DNA of 64,000 nucleotides from Bimuria novae-zelandiae CBS 107.79 (GCA_010015655.1 ML976673.1:291015-355014); one strand, 5' to 3'; positions 44,737-56,528 are shown, numbered from the stretch's first letter. The notes: a model not told the origin generated them from the sequence alone. Made by a program: numbers and translations.

Positions 44737-46975
44737 CTACAAGGCAAAGAAAGCGAGGATGGCACCAGCGACCATGCCGACGCCCTTGGACTTGACGTTC
44801 AGGGAAGAGGCCGCGCCCGTGAACTGGCCAGGAGCCGATGGGACAGCACCAGTGCCAGTAGGGTAGGCGACCGACGTGAAGCCAGAGGCGCCAGAGGGGA
44901 TCGGGTAGGGAGCGGTAGGGTTGGCCGGCGCCGGAGCGGGCGTAGGAGCGACAGGGTAGAGAGCAATGGGCTCGGTGGGGTTGGCACCCGGAGCGTCAGG
45001 AGCCTCGGTGGTGAAGCCAACCTGAGGAACCGTGTACGAGGAGCCGCCATAGGAGATGGTGGTGTAGGGAATGTTGGTGGGCAGTCCCGGAATGGGAGCG
45101 GGAGTGTAGCCGGGAGCCTCGGGAGCGGCAGAAGTCCCAGGAGCAGGGGAAGGGACGGGGTACCCGGCCGGAGCAGAGCTGATGGGGCCCTCGGGAGCCG
45201 GAGAGGAGGCGGGGTACCCGGCCGGAGCAGAGCTAGCGGGGACCTCAGGAGCAGCGGAAGAGGGAACCTCAGTAACAGCGGAAGAGACGGCGTACCCAGA
45301 GCTGACAGGAACCTCAGGAGCTGGGGAAGAGACAGAGGACTCGGGAGAAGCAGAGGTGGCAGGAGTCTCGGGCGTGTAGGTAGGCTTGGGCGGCGAGAGC
45401 TCGCTGGAGCACTTGTCGATGATACCCGGGTTCTCAGGGACGTGGGGAGCGCAGATACCGACAAAGAACGCCAGAGCCTGCTTGACTTCCTCCTCAGTAC
45501 CGTAGGCCTTGACACAGTCGATGACGTTGTCAGTAAGGTCAGGAACCTTGCAGTAGCACTCGGAGTCGGTGTTGTCCTTGCACTCAGACTTGAGCTTGAG
45601 CCAGGTGTTCAAGCACTTGGGCAGGCACTCGGGAGGAGTGTAGCCACCTGGAGGAGGAGTGACGGTCGGCGGGCTGGAAGAAGCAGGGGAGGAAGGAGAG
45701 ACGCTGGACTCGGCGGGAACGGAAGAGGCCGGAGTCTCACAAGCGGGTTGGCCGTAACTACCGCACTCGCTGCTCGGGGTAGATGAAGGAGGAGAGACTT
45801 CGGTGCTCTCAGCCGGGGTAGACTCAGCCGGGGTGCTCTCAACGGGGGTAGAGGTCTCGCAAGCGGGCTGTCCATAGCCACCGCACTCGCCGCTGGGCGT
45901 GGTCTCAGCTGGGGGAGGGGTCGTAGACTTTACGCTGGAAGATTCGGCAGGCGTCGAAGGAGCCGGGGTGGACTCAGCCGGGGTGGACTCAGCAGGGACA
46001 GAAGATTCGCAAGCAGGCTGTCCGTATCCACCACACTCACCGCTGGGAGTGGAGGAAGGAGGCGGCGGGACTTCGCTGGTGGACTCAGCCGGGGTACTGC
46101 TGGAGGGAACCTCAGAGGTGACCGGGGTCTTGGGGGGCGAAGGAGGGGCAGTCGAGTTAGAGTATCCAGTCGTACCGCACGATCCGTAGCCGCAGATGGG
46201 GGTCCTGATCGACTGGCTGGGGGGGCGGGGTAGGAGTCTCTGGGGGCGGGACAACCTCAGTGGAAGAGGAGGGAACCTCAGTGGAAGAAGAAGGAACCTC
46301 GGTGGAAGAAGAAGGAACCTCAGAAGAGGAAGAAGGAGGAGCCTCAGAGGTCGATGACGGAGGGGCGGGAGTGTAAGGAGGAGGGGGAGTGTAAGACTCG
46401 CCAGGGTTGCAGTCGAAGCCGATCTCGTGGAAGCCAATCTCGCAGTCCTCACGGCCCTCGCTAGAGTTGCCAAGATAGACATCGACGGATTCAGCACCAC
46501 CGCACTGGGTGTTCTGAACGGTAGTACCGTCCTTCTTGCAAGAGGCGCGATGCTTGCAGATGCTGCCGTCCTTCATCTTGTAGTGGAAGTCCAACTCGGC
46601 ATCGTGATCAACCGACACATCAATGTGAGTTACGGAGAAACCTTCAGACTTCTTGTTGCAGCTGAACGAGGCGGGCTTGTCCTTGCCGCACTTGCTCGTG
46701 ATGGCCTTGGCTCCGAAGGTGCGCTTGGAGACGTGGTCACGCTTGCCGAACTTCTTCGTCGAGCAAGACCAATCACCGCCGAAGTCGAAGTCATCGTACT
46801 TGCCCGGCTTGTCACCGTCGTTCAGGTCAGACCAGTTGTAGCCACCCTTTTGCTTGTCGGTACATTCGTTGTTGTTGTATTGAGGAGTGTTGTAGTTAGA
46901 AGCTTGACGGTCCCAGTTAGCGGCAACTTGCTGGGCCGCAAAGCCAGAAATTAGGAGAGCAATAGAAGCCCTCAT
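44737..46975 (-). pseudogene. CFEM-domain GPI-anchored wall protein, frame broken at a G7 run (possible sequencing error)
   Basis: The start ATG is at 46975 and the stop at 44737, about 745 aa if read through. A signal peptide (MRASIALLISGFAAQQVAA) leads to a cysteine-rich N-terminal domain of about 170 residues (46920-46400). Ser/Pro/Glu repeats follow. The frame then breaks at seven G (46219-46225, plus strand); one base fewer restores it. Beyond lie three copies of a CGGYGQPACE-like unit. A CFEM domain with eight cysteines (about 45640-45405) follows, with a candidate haem-binding Asp in NTDSECYC. After another Ser/Pro/Ala-rich stalk comes a C-terminal GPI signal ending GAILAFFAL. CFEM proteins sit in membrane or wall and bind haem or act in host contact. 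A very short intron is a less likely explanation of the break. Confidence 0.75.
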
Positions 46976-49541
46976 GGTGAATTGACGCAAAGTATGGTCG
47001 AGAAGTGAATGGCAACAGTAATAATACTGTCAGGGAATAGTTTAGACCTGCTTAATAGAGGAGTAACGAAAGTGATGGTGATATTAAGCACACTGAAGCA
47101 ACAAAGAAAAAGAATGACTTTGTCCCTCTCACCCTCGATGAAAAGTAAATGAGAAAGTGAATGCTGTAACGACCAGAAGAAAGCCGTCAAGAGCGGACAA
47201 AGAGAGCTAGATATAGCTGCCGATTGTTCACTCCCCCAGGCACGGACTTGAAACGAAGGCTCGAAACGGAGTCAGAGGCCAAGTCGGTGATTGGGGAATC
47301 GAGAATAGTGCTCAGGTAGCTCAGCCACGGACAAGGAATGGATTTCCTTGTCGCGCGCTCCTGTACCCACAGGCGTCAGATGTGGGCCTCATAGCACGTC
47401 CGTCTCGGGTACCTGGCAGGCGTGGAGTGAGGTCGGGTTGTACAATACAAGCGGAGAAGCGCTTCTGAAACGCCTGGTGGAAATAGCGCCATTGAATATG
47501 CAGGTACGAGGCCAATGAGCAGAGAGTGCGGCCGATACGCCGGTCCGGATTCAGCACGACCACCTAAAAATGCTCCACGCGAGCTTTATTGTCGAGATCG
47601 TTTGGCTGCCGACCGTTCAATTAGTCGACTCCCTTGAGTCCTTTGTTCCGTCTCTTCCCATCATCTGTGCCTACCAGAGCACTACGCCCACACGACCGAG
47701 ACTTGGGCTGGCCTCGTTGAAGGTGCGCCTTTTCGTTTCTGCGTGTAAGAAGTCGCCTCTTTCAACGAGCAGTGAGACGGCCCCTGCAGGCGAACTGTCC
47801 CAAAGTAGAACTCGTTTTCCCCAGGAGGAATATTTACCTTCTGTCTTCCCGCTGTACGCTAGCCCGATGGCCGCCGCTGGGGCGTCAGGTGGCGCTGAGT
47901 CGCCGGATGCTGCATGGTGCTGTTTCAGAGGCGACACCGGCTGCACGTGCGACGCGTCGCACGAATTCTCGCCCAGCAAGAAAATAGAAAACTTGAACGC
48001 TACCTGTCCCACCGTCTTCCGTTTACAGCCTGCGTTCTCATGCTACAGGTGGATATACCGAAGCTTTTCCGCCGAGGCTTGCTCCATGACACTGATGGGG
48101 CAGATACATGACTTGCGTCCGATTGCATCCAGGCCGATTCCACGGCACGATGGCCGGGTGAGGTTACAACTGCGATGAAAACGAGTAGCAATCACCGTGG
48201 CACCCCAGCTGGGTAAGACACAAGACGTTGCGCAAGGCCGGCGGCGGAAACTACCACTCGCACAGGCGAGCGCCATCAACGGACATCTGGTTTTTGGGAA
48301 CGCTACTAATCTGTTCTGCATGCGCTAGGGGTTGCACGTGTACCGCTCTTGCCTCGGACGAGACAGTGACAGGCTCCAAACAGGTGATTGGCACGGAGGT
48401 GGCGGTGTCGGACGCGCCGCTGGGGACACCGGTCATCGTGTTCATTGCACTTCTAAACCCGTGATGTCGCTCGCCGACGGAGCTTAGAAACTCCCCTCAA
48501 GCGACGGGCGTTGAGTAAGCGCGAGACATGCTTCTCGGGGTTGTAGGGCTGCATCGCATAACATAATACCGATGGCTCGCCCTTTCCTATGGGTGCTCTC
48601 ACAACACGTTTCGGTCTTAGTATACACGTCTTCTTCTTCTCTAAGCATTTGAACGTCCACATTTACCCGTCTGCAAGATGTGTCTCGGTAGACCTGATTA
48701 TTGCATGAAATTGATGAAATCTTCATCTACATTAAATAGCCTCATGGCCGCCAGAGACCACTGAGCAATCTTGCTCGTTGCTTTTGAATCGCCAACTGTT
48801 TCCGAGCTACACCACGACGGTGGGCATCGTTCATGCGTTCCCATGATGCGCTCCGGCTTTGGGACACCGGGTGACACGCTGACATGGGCTGTCAACGTCC
48901 TGCCCAACACACGTAGGAAGCCTATTCTTATCGCGACGGAAAGGAAACTTCGAGGCAGCACTGTGATCTGCTCGCAGCAGTTCCCCTCGCCTACACGAAT
49001 CAATACTTCTCAAACCGATTAGCGCAGGGACGGACTCGCTTGCCAATGTTCCAATAGTTCGCAGCCGCCGCGTCACCCTGTCGAATCTACCTTCCTCGTG
49101 CCTCTACCCCAGAATACAACCTCGGGAGTTGATGGTTACAAGCCGCACAGAACCACGCATCACCACGATCACAAAAGTCTCCCCGAACAAGGCCAACTAT
49201 CGTTCTCGTCCCGGTCTAGGTCCTACGGCTTTTGTGATCGTGAAAGCCGTCCAACAATCTTACCCGTTCGTGCTCTCTAGCTAAATCTGGGTTCGGTTTC
49301 CGAAAAGGCCATCTTGAACCTGAACTCGAAATTCGCCCGCACTAGTAGCAGCCAGTCTTTGAAGATCGTGCAGGTGTGTTAAAGATTAGCTAGAATATCT
49401 GCCCGACTGAGATCGTGATGTCCCGCTAAGAAAAATTTTCCCCCGCTCCCTTATTCCTCTCTACATTATATTATCTGCGGCTTTGCAGATCCACTTCTGC
49501 AGAAATAGCCCTCTTTTGATGTTTCTTTGTTTAGAGTGATA
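46976..49541. other. Long intergenic region (2.6 kb)
   Basis: Divergent upstream region between the CFEM gene and the PABA synthase gene. Frames of 60-200 codons exist, the longest at 47570-48178 from an ATG, but I see no domain or splice pattern that supports them. Pyrimidine-rich sequence near 49440-49470 could be part of the PABA synthase promoter. Confidence 0.45.
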
Positions 49542-52127
49542 ATGCTACACGCTGCCGCGTCTTCATATGCAACGGATTCAGCTGCCGAAGGACGTCGCCA
49601 TATACTTTACGTGGACGCATATGACTCATTCTCGAACAGCATCATCGGCCTGCTCGAACACAGCTTGGGCGCAAGTGTAACAACTGTACGCATCGATGAC
49701 AGACAAGCATCCGCAAATATCATCCAAGTCCTCAAGGCTTTCGACGCGGTGGTAGTGGGACCTGGGCCTGGGCATCCCGCCAATTCCGACGATGTTGGCC
49801 TCATCAACCATTTATGGAAACTCAGCGCCGATGACCTCCTCCCGGTCTTCGGAATATGCCTTGGATTCCAGTCACTCTGTCTGGCACACGGGGCTAGCAT
49901 AAAAAGATTGAAGCAAGCAAGACACGGCATTATATCGAACATTGCCCATAGTCGGACCGATATGTTCAAGGGGATAGCAGGCCTACGCGCAACTCAGTAC
50001 CACTCGCTACATGTTGACCTGGCTGCCAATCGGAGCGAAGGCGGCCAAGCACATTGGACAACCAACTCCAAGTGTCCTCACATTCAACCTCTAGCTTGGG
50101 ATGTCGAAGACGAAATCAACGGCCCAGTGCTGATGGCGGCGAGGCATACTACGAAGCCATTCTGGGGTGTGCAGTTTCATCCCGAATCGATCTGCACCTC
50201 GAAAGAGGGTAGCAGGTTGCTGCAAAGATGGTGGGTGCAAGCTAAAGCATGGCTTACCTCTCGTTCAAGGATGGTGGCCCCGGAGCACACGGCTGCGTCG
50301 AGATACCTGCTCCCTACAAGTACCACTGCAACAGCAAGGGATGCCATCAGAACTGAAGCGGAATACGAACAATCTAGCGCAGTCTCCAGCCTGGCGAAGG
50401 CTATTCGGTTGAGCACCGGCAGCCAGGCCACCCAATTACAATGGACGCGTCATTCCACAGATCAGATCAGCCCAATCGTTCTCGTAGAGATGCTCGGTCT
50501 AGATATGGACGAGATCATTTTACTTGACTCGCAAAACCACAACATGGGGCGATTCAGCCTGTTAGGTGTCGTGGTACCTGGCGAAACAGTAAAGGTCACG
50601 TATAGAGCCTGGGATAGGACTCTACGGTACGGCACGTGCTCTGACGATGAGCGATGTGTCCAGCTCCAATCGATCAACCAGATATGGTCAGTCCTTCAAG
50701 AAAGTATTGATCTGCATGATCCAAAAATGTATGGACATGGACAAGACTCCAACTCGGGAAGCGGAGGCTTGCCATGTGATAGCCCCTTTTGGGGTGGGTT
50801 CATGGGCTATATTTCGTATGAGGCGGGTCTGGAGACAATAGACGTTGAGCTGCACGAGTCAGCCACCTCCAGTACGATTCCAGACATCAACTTTGCTTTT
50901 GTGCATCGCAGCGTCGTCATAGACCATGCTACGGGCCAAACATATGTACAGTCACTCCTTCCGAATGACTCATCCTGGATCGCACATGTTCGCCGCACTA
51001 TTCATGAGATACTTCAATCGAGAGCAGCAGTATCTCAGTCCCAAATAACGCGAGGAGACATCACCGTTACAAGAGAGCTCCGCGACGACCTTGAGATGGA
51101 AACGAGACTGGGTCTGTCACAAATAAGCACGCCCCAGGAACGACAATACCGAAACAAGGTTCTTAGATGTCAAGAATCGTTAGCAGCAGGCGACTCCTAC
51201 GAACTCTGTTTAACCGACGAAACCTTGATCACCGTGCCTAGGATCGACGACAAAGGGGTGAACCCTTGGACATTGTACAAAAAGCTGAGGCGCAAGAACC
51301 CTGCACCATATGGAGCTTACCTTCGCCTGTCCAACGCAACCGTAGTTGGCACGAGTCCTGAACGCTTTCTAAAGTGGAACCGCGAAGGGCACTGTCAATT
51401 CAGACCGATCAAGGGCACAGTGAAGAAATCGCCTTCGATGACACGCGAGACTGCACACAATATTCTGAATTCGTCAAAGGAACAAGCCGAGAACTTGATG
51501 ATTGTTGACCTCATTCGACATGATCTAAGTGGTGTCATTGGAGCCGAGCATTGTAGCGTTCCTAAACTGATGACAGTCGAAGAATACGAGCATGTGTACC
51601 AACTTGTCTCAGTCATCGAAGGCAAGCTACCATGTTCCCAAGGAAGAGAAGGTCCAACCGGTTTGGATGTATTGAAAGCCTCGTTGCCTCCAGGATCCAT
51701 GACCGGAGCTCCGAAAAAGAGATCTTGCGAGATCTTGCGAGACATAGAGCAACGTCCTCGGGGTATATACTCCGGCGTCTTGGGGTATCTAGACGTTGGA
51801 GGTGCAGGTGACTTCTCGGTCGTCATACGTACTGCTATTCGCGATGCAGTCGTGGGCGAAAGCTCGACGAAAGCGAATCGTGCAACCGACTGCAGTGGAG
51901 ATTCCACTCCCCATTCGAACCTTGGCTGCACTCCTGCGGATATAAGTCCACGACCTGCAAGTCCTTCTGCCTCTCTCAGAGATGAGGGATGTGTCTCTCG
52001 GGGAAATGTGGAGACGTGGCGCATCGGAGCTGGTGGCGCCGTGACTATTCAAAGTACTGATAGGGGCGAGTACTTAGAGATGGAAACCAAGGTCATGACG
52101 GCTCTGACGGCTTTCCAGTCGAAGTGA
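49542..52127 (+). CDS. Para-aminobenzoate synthase, bifunctional PabA-PabB
   Basis: A single exon of 861 aa runs from the ATG at 49542; the frame is open a little upstream, but only from a TTG. The N-terminal class-I glutamine amidotransferase (about residues 20-240) has the oxyanion/nucleophile motif GICLGFQSL and the VQFHPES motif supplying His and Glu. The C-terminal chorismate-binding domain (about residues 530-860) has PIKGTVKKS, IVDLIRHDLSGV, GSMTGAPKKRSCEIL and SGVLGYLDVGGAGDFSVVIRTA. It makes 4-amino-4-deoxychorismate from chorismate and glutamine for folate synthesis in the cytosol. Lysine in the PIKGT motif marks ADC synthase rather than anthranilate synthase. A 60-residue Ser-rich insertion lies before the last strand. 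Confidence 0.93.
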   Translation: MLHAAASSYATDSAAEGRRHILYVDAYDSFSNSIIGLLEHSLGASVTTVRIDDRQASANIIQVLKAFDAVVVGPGPGHPANSDDVGLINHLWKLSADDLLPVFGICLGFQSLCLAHGASIKRLKQARHGIISNIAHSRTDMFKGIAGLRATQYHSLHVDLAANRSEGGQAHWTTNSKCPHIQPLAWDVEDEINGPVLMAARHTTKPFWGVQFHPESICTSKEGSRLLQRWWVQAKAWLTSRSRMVAPEHTAASRYLLPTSTTATARDAIRTEAEYEQSSAVSSLAKAIRLSTGSQATQLQWTRHSTDQISPIVLVEMLGLDMDEIILLDSQNHNMGRFSLLGVVVPGETVKVTYRAWDRTLRYGTCSDDERCVQLQSINQIWSVLQESIDLHDPKMYGHGQDSNSGSGGLPCDSPFWGGFMGYISYEAGLETIDVELHESATSSTIPDINFAFVHRSVVIDHATGQTYVQSLLPNDSSWIAHVRRTIHEILQSRAAVSQSQITRGDITVTRELRDDLEMETRLGLSQISTPQERQYRNKVLRCQESLAAGDSYELCLTDETLITVPRIDDKGVNPWTLYKKLRRKNPAPYGAYLRLSNATVVGTSPERFLKWNREGHCQFRPIKGTVKKSPSMTRETAHNILNSSKEQAENLMIVDLIRHDLSGVIGAEHCSVPKLMTVEEYEHVYQLVSVIEGKLPCSQGREGPTGLDVLKASLPPGSMTGAPKKRSCEILRDIEQRPRGIYSGVLGYLDVGGAGDFSVVIRTAIRDAVVGESSTKANRATDCSGDSTPHSNLGCTPADISPRPASPSASLRDEGCVSRGNVETWRIGAGGAVTIQSTDRGEYLEMETKVMTALTAFQSK

Positions 52128-53146
52128 CGAAGCAGAAACATACAACATAAGAGCTATTACCTGGGCTTCAACAGCTCAAAACGTGTGATACTGTCCCGAC
52201 CTCAACGACCACGAGTATATATCGCGGTCACGCGGAAGTATCCCGCACTGCTCTCGCACTGTTCTCGGCGGTCTCAACTGTGCCGAATTCCCTGAACATA
52301 TGCGGGCCGGAGACATGCAACGATTCTTCAAGGTGGGTCTTAGAGGGGTCCTTCAGAGCATACAACCACTCGTAGCTGTTCGGCGATGACTCGGAAACGC
52401 GAAGGTCCGCGACTATGTGGACGAAGAGGCCGAAATGCACGCAGGACGACCCCTAGTCGAACAATACTACCCCGCTTCCTGTACAATCAGCATGTGCTCT
52501 ATTAATTGGATGGTTTTGGTGAACTATGCATCACGAATGCATATACGGTGGTGTGATGCCGCTGCGTAATGCTCACCCACCTACCCAAAGCATCGTCCCA
52601 ACGATGTCGTCTAGAAGCACGTTCTTTATCACAAATGCATTGCAAGACTAATAAGGCCGATTGATGCACATCCAATGAAGGTTCAGTATGGTCGCACTAC
52701 ATGCAATAGCGCCTATCCGTGGATGCTGACAGGATGCCGACAGGATGCCGATCGTGCCGGCGCGATGCCGATTGTCTGTACCCTGATGCTCCACCCCTTT
52801 CATAGGATTTTCCATACAGAATTACTGGCGATCCTTCTACAAAATCGAGCCTTGTTCAATCTCAAGACCCATAGACAGTCTCGGAAGTGCGTAATCATGC
52901 CACTGGACTGCAGCGGCAGATAGAGCGGCATGGGGCGTAACCCCGCGCTGACAATGATCCTCTGTTTCTGCCTTAGTATCCGTGGAAGAGTGTGTTAAGC
53001 TGCAAGATGTTCGAATGGTATAAAAGGTCGTCGCGGTCTCCCTAGAGGTAATCACCACCGTCGCCTCGGTAGCCTGTGAACACAATTTCATAGACCACAG
53101 CTTTCCACAACACCCTCATATTTCTACAACAGCTCAAGCTTCCAGA
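52128..53146. other. Intergenic
   Basis: Upstream region of the cyanide hydratase gene. A short imperfect tandem repeat of GACAGGATGCC lies at about 52725-52775. No gene is supported. Confidence 0.5.
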
Positions 53147-54407
53147 ATGGTGCTCACCAAGTACAAAGCAGCTGCGGTACACTCAATCCCATCACTACCA
53201 CACTCGATTGTTTCTGACCTTTATACAGGTCACTTCGGAGCCAGCCTGGTTCGATCTCGAAGGCGGTGTTCGCAAGACCATCGACTTTATTAACGAGGCG
53301 AGTCAAGCTGGCGCAAAGCTCGTTGCATTCCCCGAGGTCTGGATTCCAGGCTATCCGTACTGGATGTGGAAAGTGAACTATCAGCAATCGTTGCCGATGC
53401 TGAAGAAGTACCGCGAGAACTCAATGTCTGTGGATTGTGAGGAATTCAAGCGCATCAGGAGGGCGGCGCGAGACAACCAAATGTGAGCGTGACTCTCAAC
53501 AGTTTCTATGGCGGCCAGCCTGACATGTATTAGCTATGTCTCTCTTGGATTCTCCGAGATCGATCATGCGACGCTCTACCTTGCGCAGGCCCTCATCGAC
53601 CCGAACGGCGAGGTAATCAACCACCGCCGCAAGATCAAGCCGACCCATGTCGAGAAGCTCGTCTATGGTGATGGCTCCGGCGATACTTTTCTTTCCGTTG
53701 TGTCGACTGAGCTCGGCCGCCTCGGACAGCTCAACTGCTGGGAGAATATGAATCCATTCCTCAAGTCTCTCAACGTGTCCTTCGGCGAGCAAATCCATAT
53801 CGCTGCTTGGCCCGTCTACCCCGGTAAGGAGACGCTCAAATACCCTGATCCTGCTACCAACGTGGCGGACCCGGCTTCCGATCTCGTAACGCCTGCATAC
53901 GCTATCGAGACTGGTACCTGGACGTTAGCACCGTTCCAGCGATTGAGCGTTGAAGGACTGAAGAAGAACACACCTGAGGGTGTCGAGCCCGAGACGGATC
54001 CTTCGACCTACAACGGGCATGCCCGCATCTACAAGCCAGACGGAACCCTCGTGGTCAAGCCTGACAAGGACTTCGACGGTCTTTTGTACGTTGATGTGAG
54101 TGCCCACCTCTCTTCTCTCATTCTCAACCGTTGCTGACTTAGGTTCTAGATCGATCTGAACGAATGCCACTTGACCAAGGTCCTCGCCGATTTTGCTGGT
54201 CACTACATGCGTCCTGATCTCATCCGCCTCCTTGTGGACACGCGTCGTAAGGAGCTTGTTACCGAGGCTGATCCTAACGGCGGTATTGCGACGTACTCCA
54301 CCAGGGAGCGACTTGGGCTGAACGCACCTCTCGAGGACCCGAAGAAGCGTGGCCCAGTTGGTGTCGCGGGGCTGGCGCACGACGGTGCGGAGAAGCACAA
54401 ACTTTAG
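53147..54407 (+). CDS. Nitrilase-superfamily cyanide hydratase
   Basis: Exons are 53147-53176, 53229-53482, 53534-54095 and 54150-54407, giving 367 aa with introns of 52, 51 and 54 nt. The catalytic triad of the family is visible: Glu in [14 protein letters not shown] (about residue 46), Lys in [20 protein letters not shown], and Cys in [14 protein letters not shown] (about residue 163). Extended similarity to fungal cyanide hydratases is seen in [20 protein letters not shown] and the C-terminal region [10 protein letters not shown], and the length (about 365) fits. The enzyme hydrates HCN to formamide and is used to tolerate plant cyanogenesis. Nitrilase activity is the alternative, since family members differ subtly. 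It forms helical filaments in known cases. Confidence 0.9.
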
Positions 54408-54986
54408 AACTCTTGCTACCATAGGAATGAATTACGAGCGCCATCTCCACTCTTGAATTAGTGTGATTATGTTGGACACAAGTTCCCATTTTCTGTATGC
54501 CGATGGTTGATATATGGTATGAGAAATTCATCCTGCCTGTTGATTTTCCACCTTGCTGGACTGAACCTCTGGACACCATCGTAGAGTTCCCAACGTGCGC
54601 GACGCTTAAGAATCCTGTAGACATTAATCATTGACGTTAGAGCGGATAAGTGAAGTCTCGGTCTTCGGTTAGGTAGGTATACGAGAAGCAGGCGCGTCGC
54701 GCTACGGGAAAGCGTTCGTTGGAACTAATTTCACCAGTGCTTTAACGTTACCGGACCGATGCAGAACGCCGCGAGAGCCATCGGCAGTCACGCAAGTGTT
54801 ATGTTCCAGGATAGCTGTGCATCCACACATTACAAGGCCAGCCAGCCATTACTTACTTAGGGTCTGCTGTGGCTCCCCAGGTTTGCCGCGTCGGGCTGGC
54901 CCTACCGGCGATGGCAACGCCGGGGTGTTCAAACTTCGGGATTCATAATCGCAGGTCCGGAACCGATTGTAGAAACCTGCCACAAA
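54408..54986. other. Intergenic
   Basis: A 579-bp spacer between two co-oriented genes; only chance frames. Confidence 0.55.
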
Positions 54987-55949
54987 ATGTCTTTCCTGTG
55001 GGATGCCTTTGACAACCTGCGACGCAGAGCGGCCGTTTTCTTAATTCGTATCGTGTTCAACCTCGTGCACATCTTCGCGGTACGACGTGACCAGCAACTC
55101 GCAGCCAACGCTTATGGCGCCTCTGTGGAAACGGTACATATTCCGTCCAGCGATCCAACCGACAGGACCCGAACGATAAAGGCGCATCTCTACACGCCTC
55201 CATCAGGTCCAGCTTCTCCAGCTTCACCAAAGCCTGTCCTCGTCAACTGGCACGGCTCCGGCTGGACAATCCCATTTCACGGCAGCGACGTGGCATTTTC
55301 CGCCCGCGTTGCAAAAGAGCTCGATGCCTATGTGATCGACGCAGACTACAGAAAGGCGCCCGAGAACCCATTTCCAGCTGCACTGGACGATGTGAAAAAC
55401 GTATTGGACTGGGTCGCGACGCACCCGGAGCGCTTCGATGCATCCCGGGTTGCCGTGTCGGGAGCTAGTGCAGGCGGGAGTCTCGCATTGATCGCAGCAT
55501 CTACGTTACGCAAGTCTCTGAAAGTCGATATTAAAGCCGTCTTCGCGCACTATCCTGTGACGGATCTGAGTCTGCAGGCAGAAGATAGAGTTATACGGAA
55601 TCCGGTCGACCCGCTGCCTCCGCCGGTGCTGGAGCTTTTCTACAGTAACTACATCTCGGACGTGGCGATGCGGAAGGATCCGAGGGTCTCTCCGATGTAC
55701 GCGAAGGTGGAGGACTATGCCCCTACAGTGGTCATCGTAGCCTGTGGAGGAGATACCTTGTCTGTGGAGGCCAAGAGATTGGCTGAGAGGTTGGATGATG
55801 GGAACAGGAAAGTTGTGAAGTGTGTGTTGGAAGGTATGAACCATGGGTATGATATCGGTGCTAGACCAGGAACGAAGGAGTGGCATAGCCGCGAGGAAGC
55901 GCACGCGTTGGCGATGGATGCTTTTAAGGAGAGTTTCGGCACTAGATGA
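54987..55949 (+). CDS. Alpha/beta hydrolase (HSL-type esterase/lipase family)
   Basis: A single exon of 320 aa from ATG 54987. An N-terminal hydrophobic stretch (VFLIRIVFNLVHIF) may anchor it to a membrane. The oxyanion motif is HGSGW, a variant of HGGGW, at about residue 90. The nucleophile elbow GASAGG is at about residue 157. A candidate catalytic Asp lies in ACGGDTLS at about residue 253 and His in EGMNHGYD at about residue 284. All elements of the alpha/beta-hydrolase_3 fold are in order, so activity is likely. Substrate is unknown; steroid, lipid or xenobiotic esters are family possibilities. It follows the cyanide hydratase gene by 580 bp on the same strand, with no evidence of joint function. 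Confidence 0.85.
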   Translation: MSFLWDAFDNLRRRAAVFLIRIVFNLVHIFAVRRDQQLAANAYGASVETVHIPSSDPTDRTRTIKAHLYTPPSGPASPASPKPVLVNWHGSGWTIPFHGSDVAFSARVAKELDAYVIDADYRKAPENPFPAALDDVKNVLDWVATHPERFDASRVAVSGASAGGSLALIAASTLRKSLKVDIKAVFAHYPVTDLSLQAEDRVIRNPVDPLPPPVLELFYSNYISDVAMRKDPRVSPMYAKVEDYAPTVVIVACGGDTLSVEAKRLAERLDDGNRKVVKCVLEGMNHGYDIGARPGTKEWHSREEAHALAMDAFKESFGTR

Positions 55950-56528
55950 AGGCATTCGTCGTTGAAAGAGTACCCGCAGTTTCTATTAGACACACCTGAA
56001 CGGATTTAGTCAAGCACATGACATCTGTATCGAGGCCTCAGAGGTGATATTCGAAATGACGAAGCAAGTATGTCGGCTTCCGTCTGCCCTTCCTGGAAAA
56101 ATTATCCATGAGACATTACCAAAGACGCTCTTTGTCTCGAAGAAGTTTATGGGCGCACCTAAACCGCTGGGAGAAGCCTCAACCTACCGAGCCCTCGTTT
56201 TGTGGCAGATCTCCTCACAGTAGAACGTACGGGACGTAAATATGCTGACCTCCATCGAGAATAACCGCGAACTATTGGATAATTTCTTCATGAGAGGAAG
56301 TGGGAGGAGGGCAGGTCGGGTCCATGGGTGATATATCATCACGTGCTACATAGGCGCTGTATGACTAAGCAAAATTGGCCAAGCTCCGAAAGTTTCTCGA
56401 GCATTCATCATCGCAACACTCGCATCCAGCTCGCCAAATACCACCCTAGCACAGATACACAACCGAGTACGCATTACAATGGCTTTTAGAAAAAATGAAG
56501 ATACTAATGCACCCGCGCAGCTGCCAAC
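55950..56528. other. Intergenic
   Basis: A spacer before the small Tom6-like gene; no other features recognised. Confidence 0.5.

Noticed and set aside
44704..45786. 360-codon plus-strand ORF rich in Gly, Arg and Ser
   Set aside because: It is the antisense shadow of the repetitive Ser/Pro/Ala stalk of the CFEM protein.
47570..48178. 202-codon ORF starting with ATG in the 2.6-kb gap upstream of PABA synthase
   Set aside because: No domain, odd composition, and overlapping frames on the other strand; length is compatible with chance at this GC content.
47915..48464. Two GCTC-containing cysteine motifs (GDTGCTCDAS and ARGCTCTALAS) suggesting a small cysteine-rich gene
   Set aside because: They lie in different frames, no convincing splice pair joins them, and similarity is limited to four residues.
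44700..56000. Possible biosynthetic gene cluster (PABA synthase, cyanide hydratase, hydrolase, reductase)
   Set aside because: No backbone synthase, no P450 or cluster regulator, and large spacers; the genes have independent known roles.
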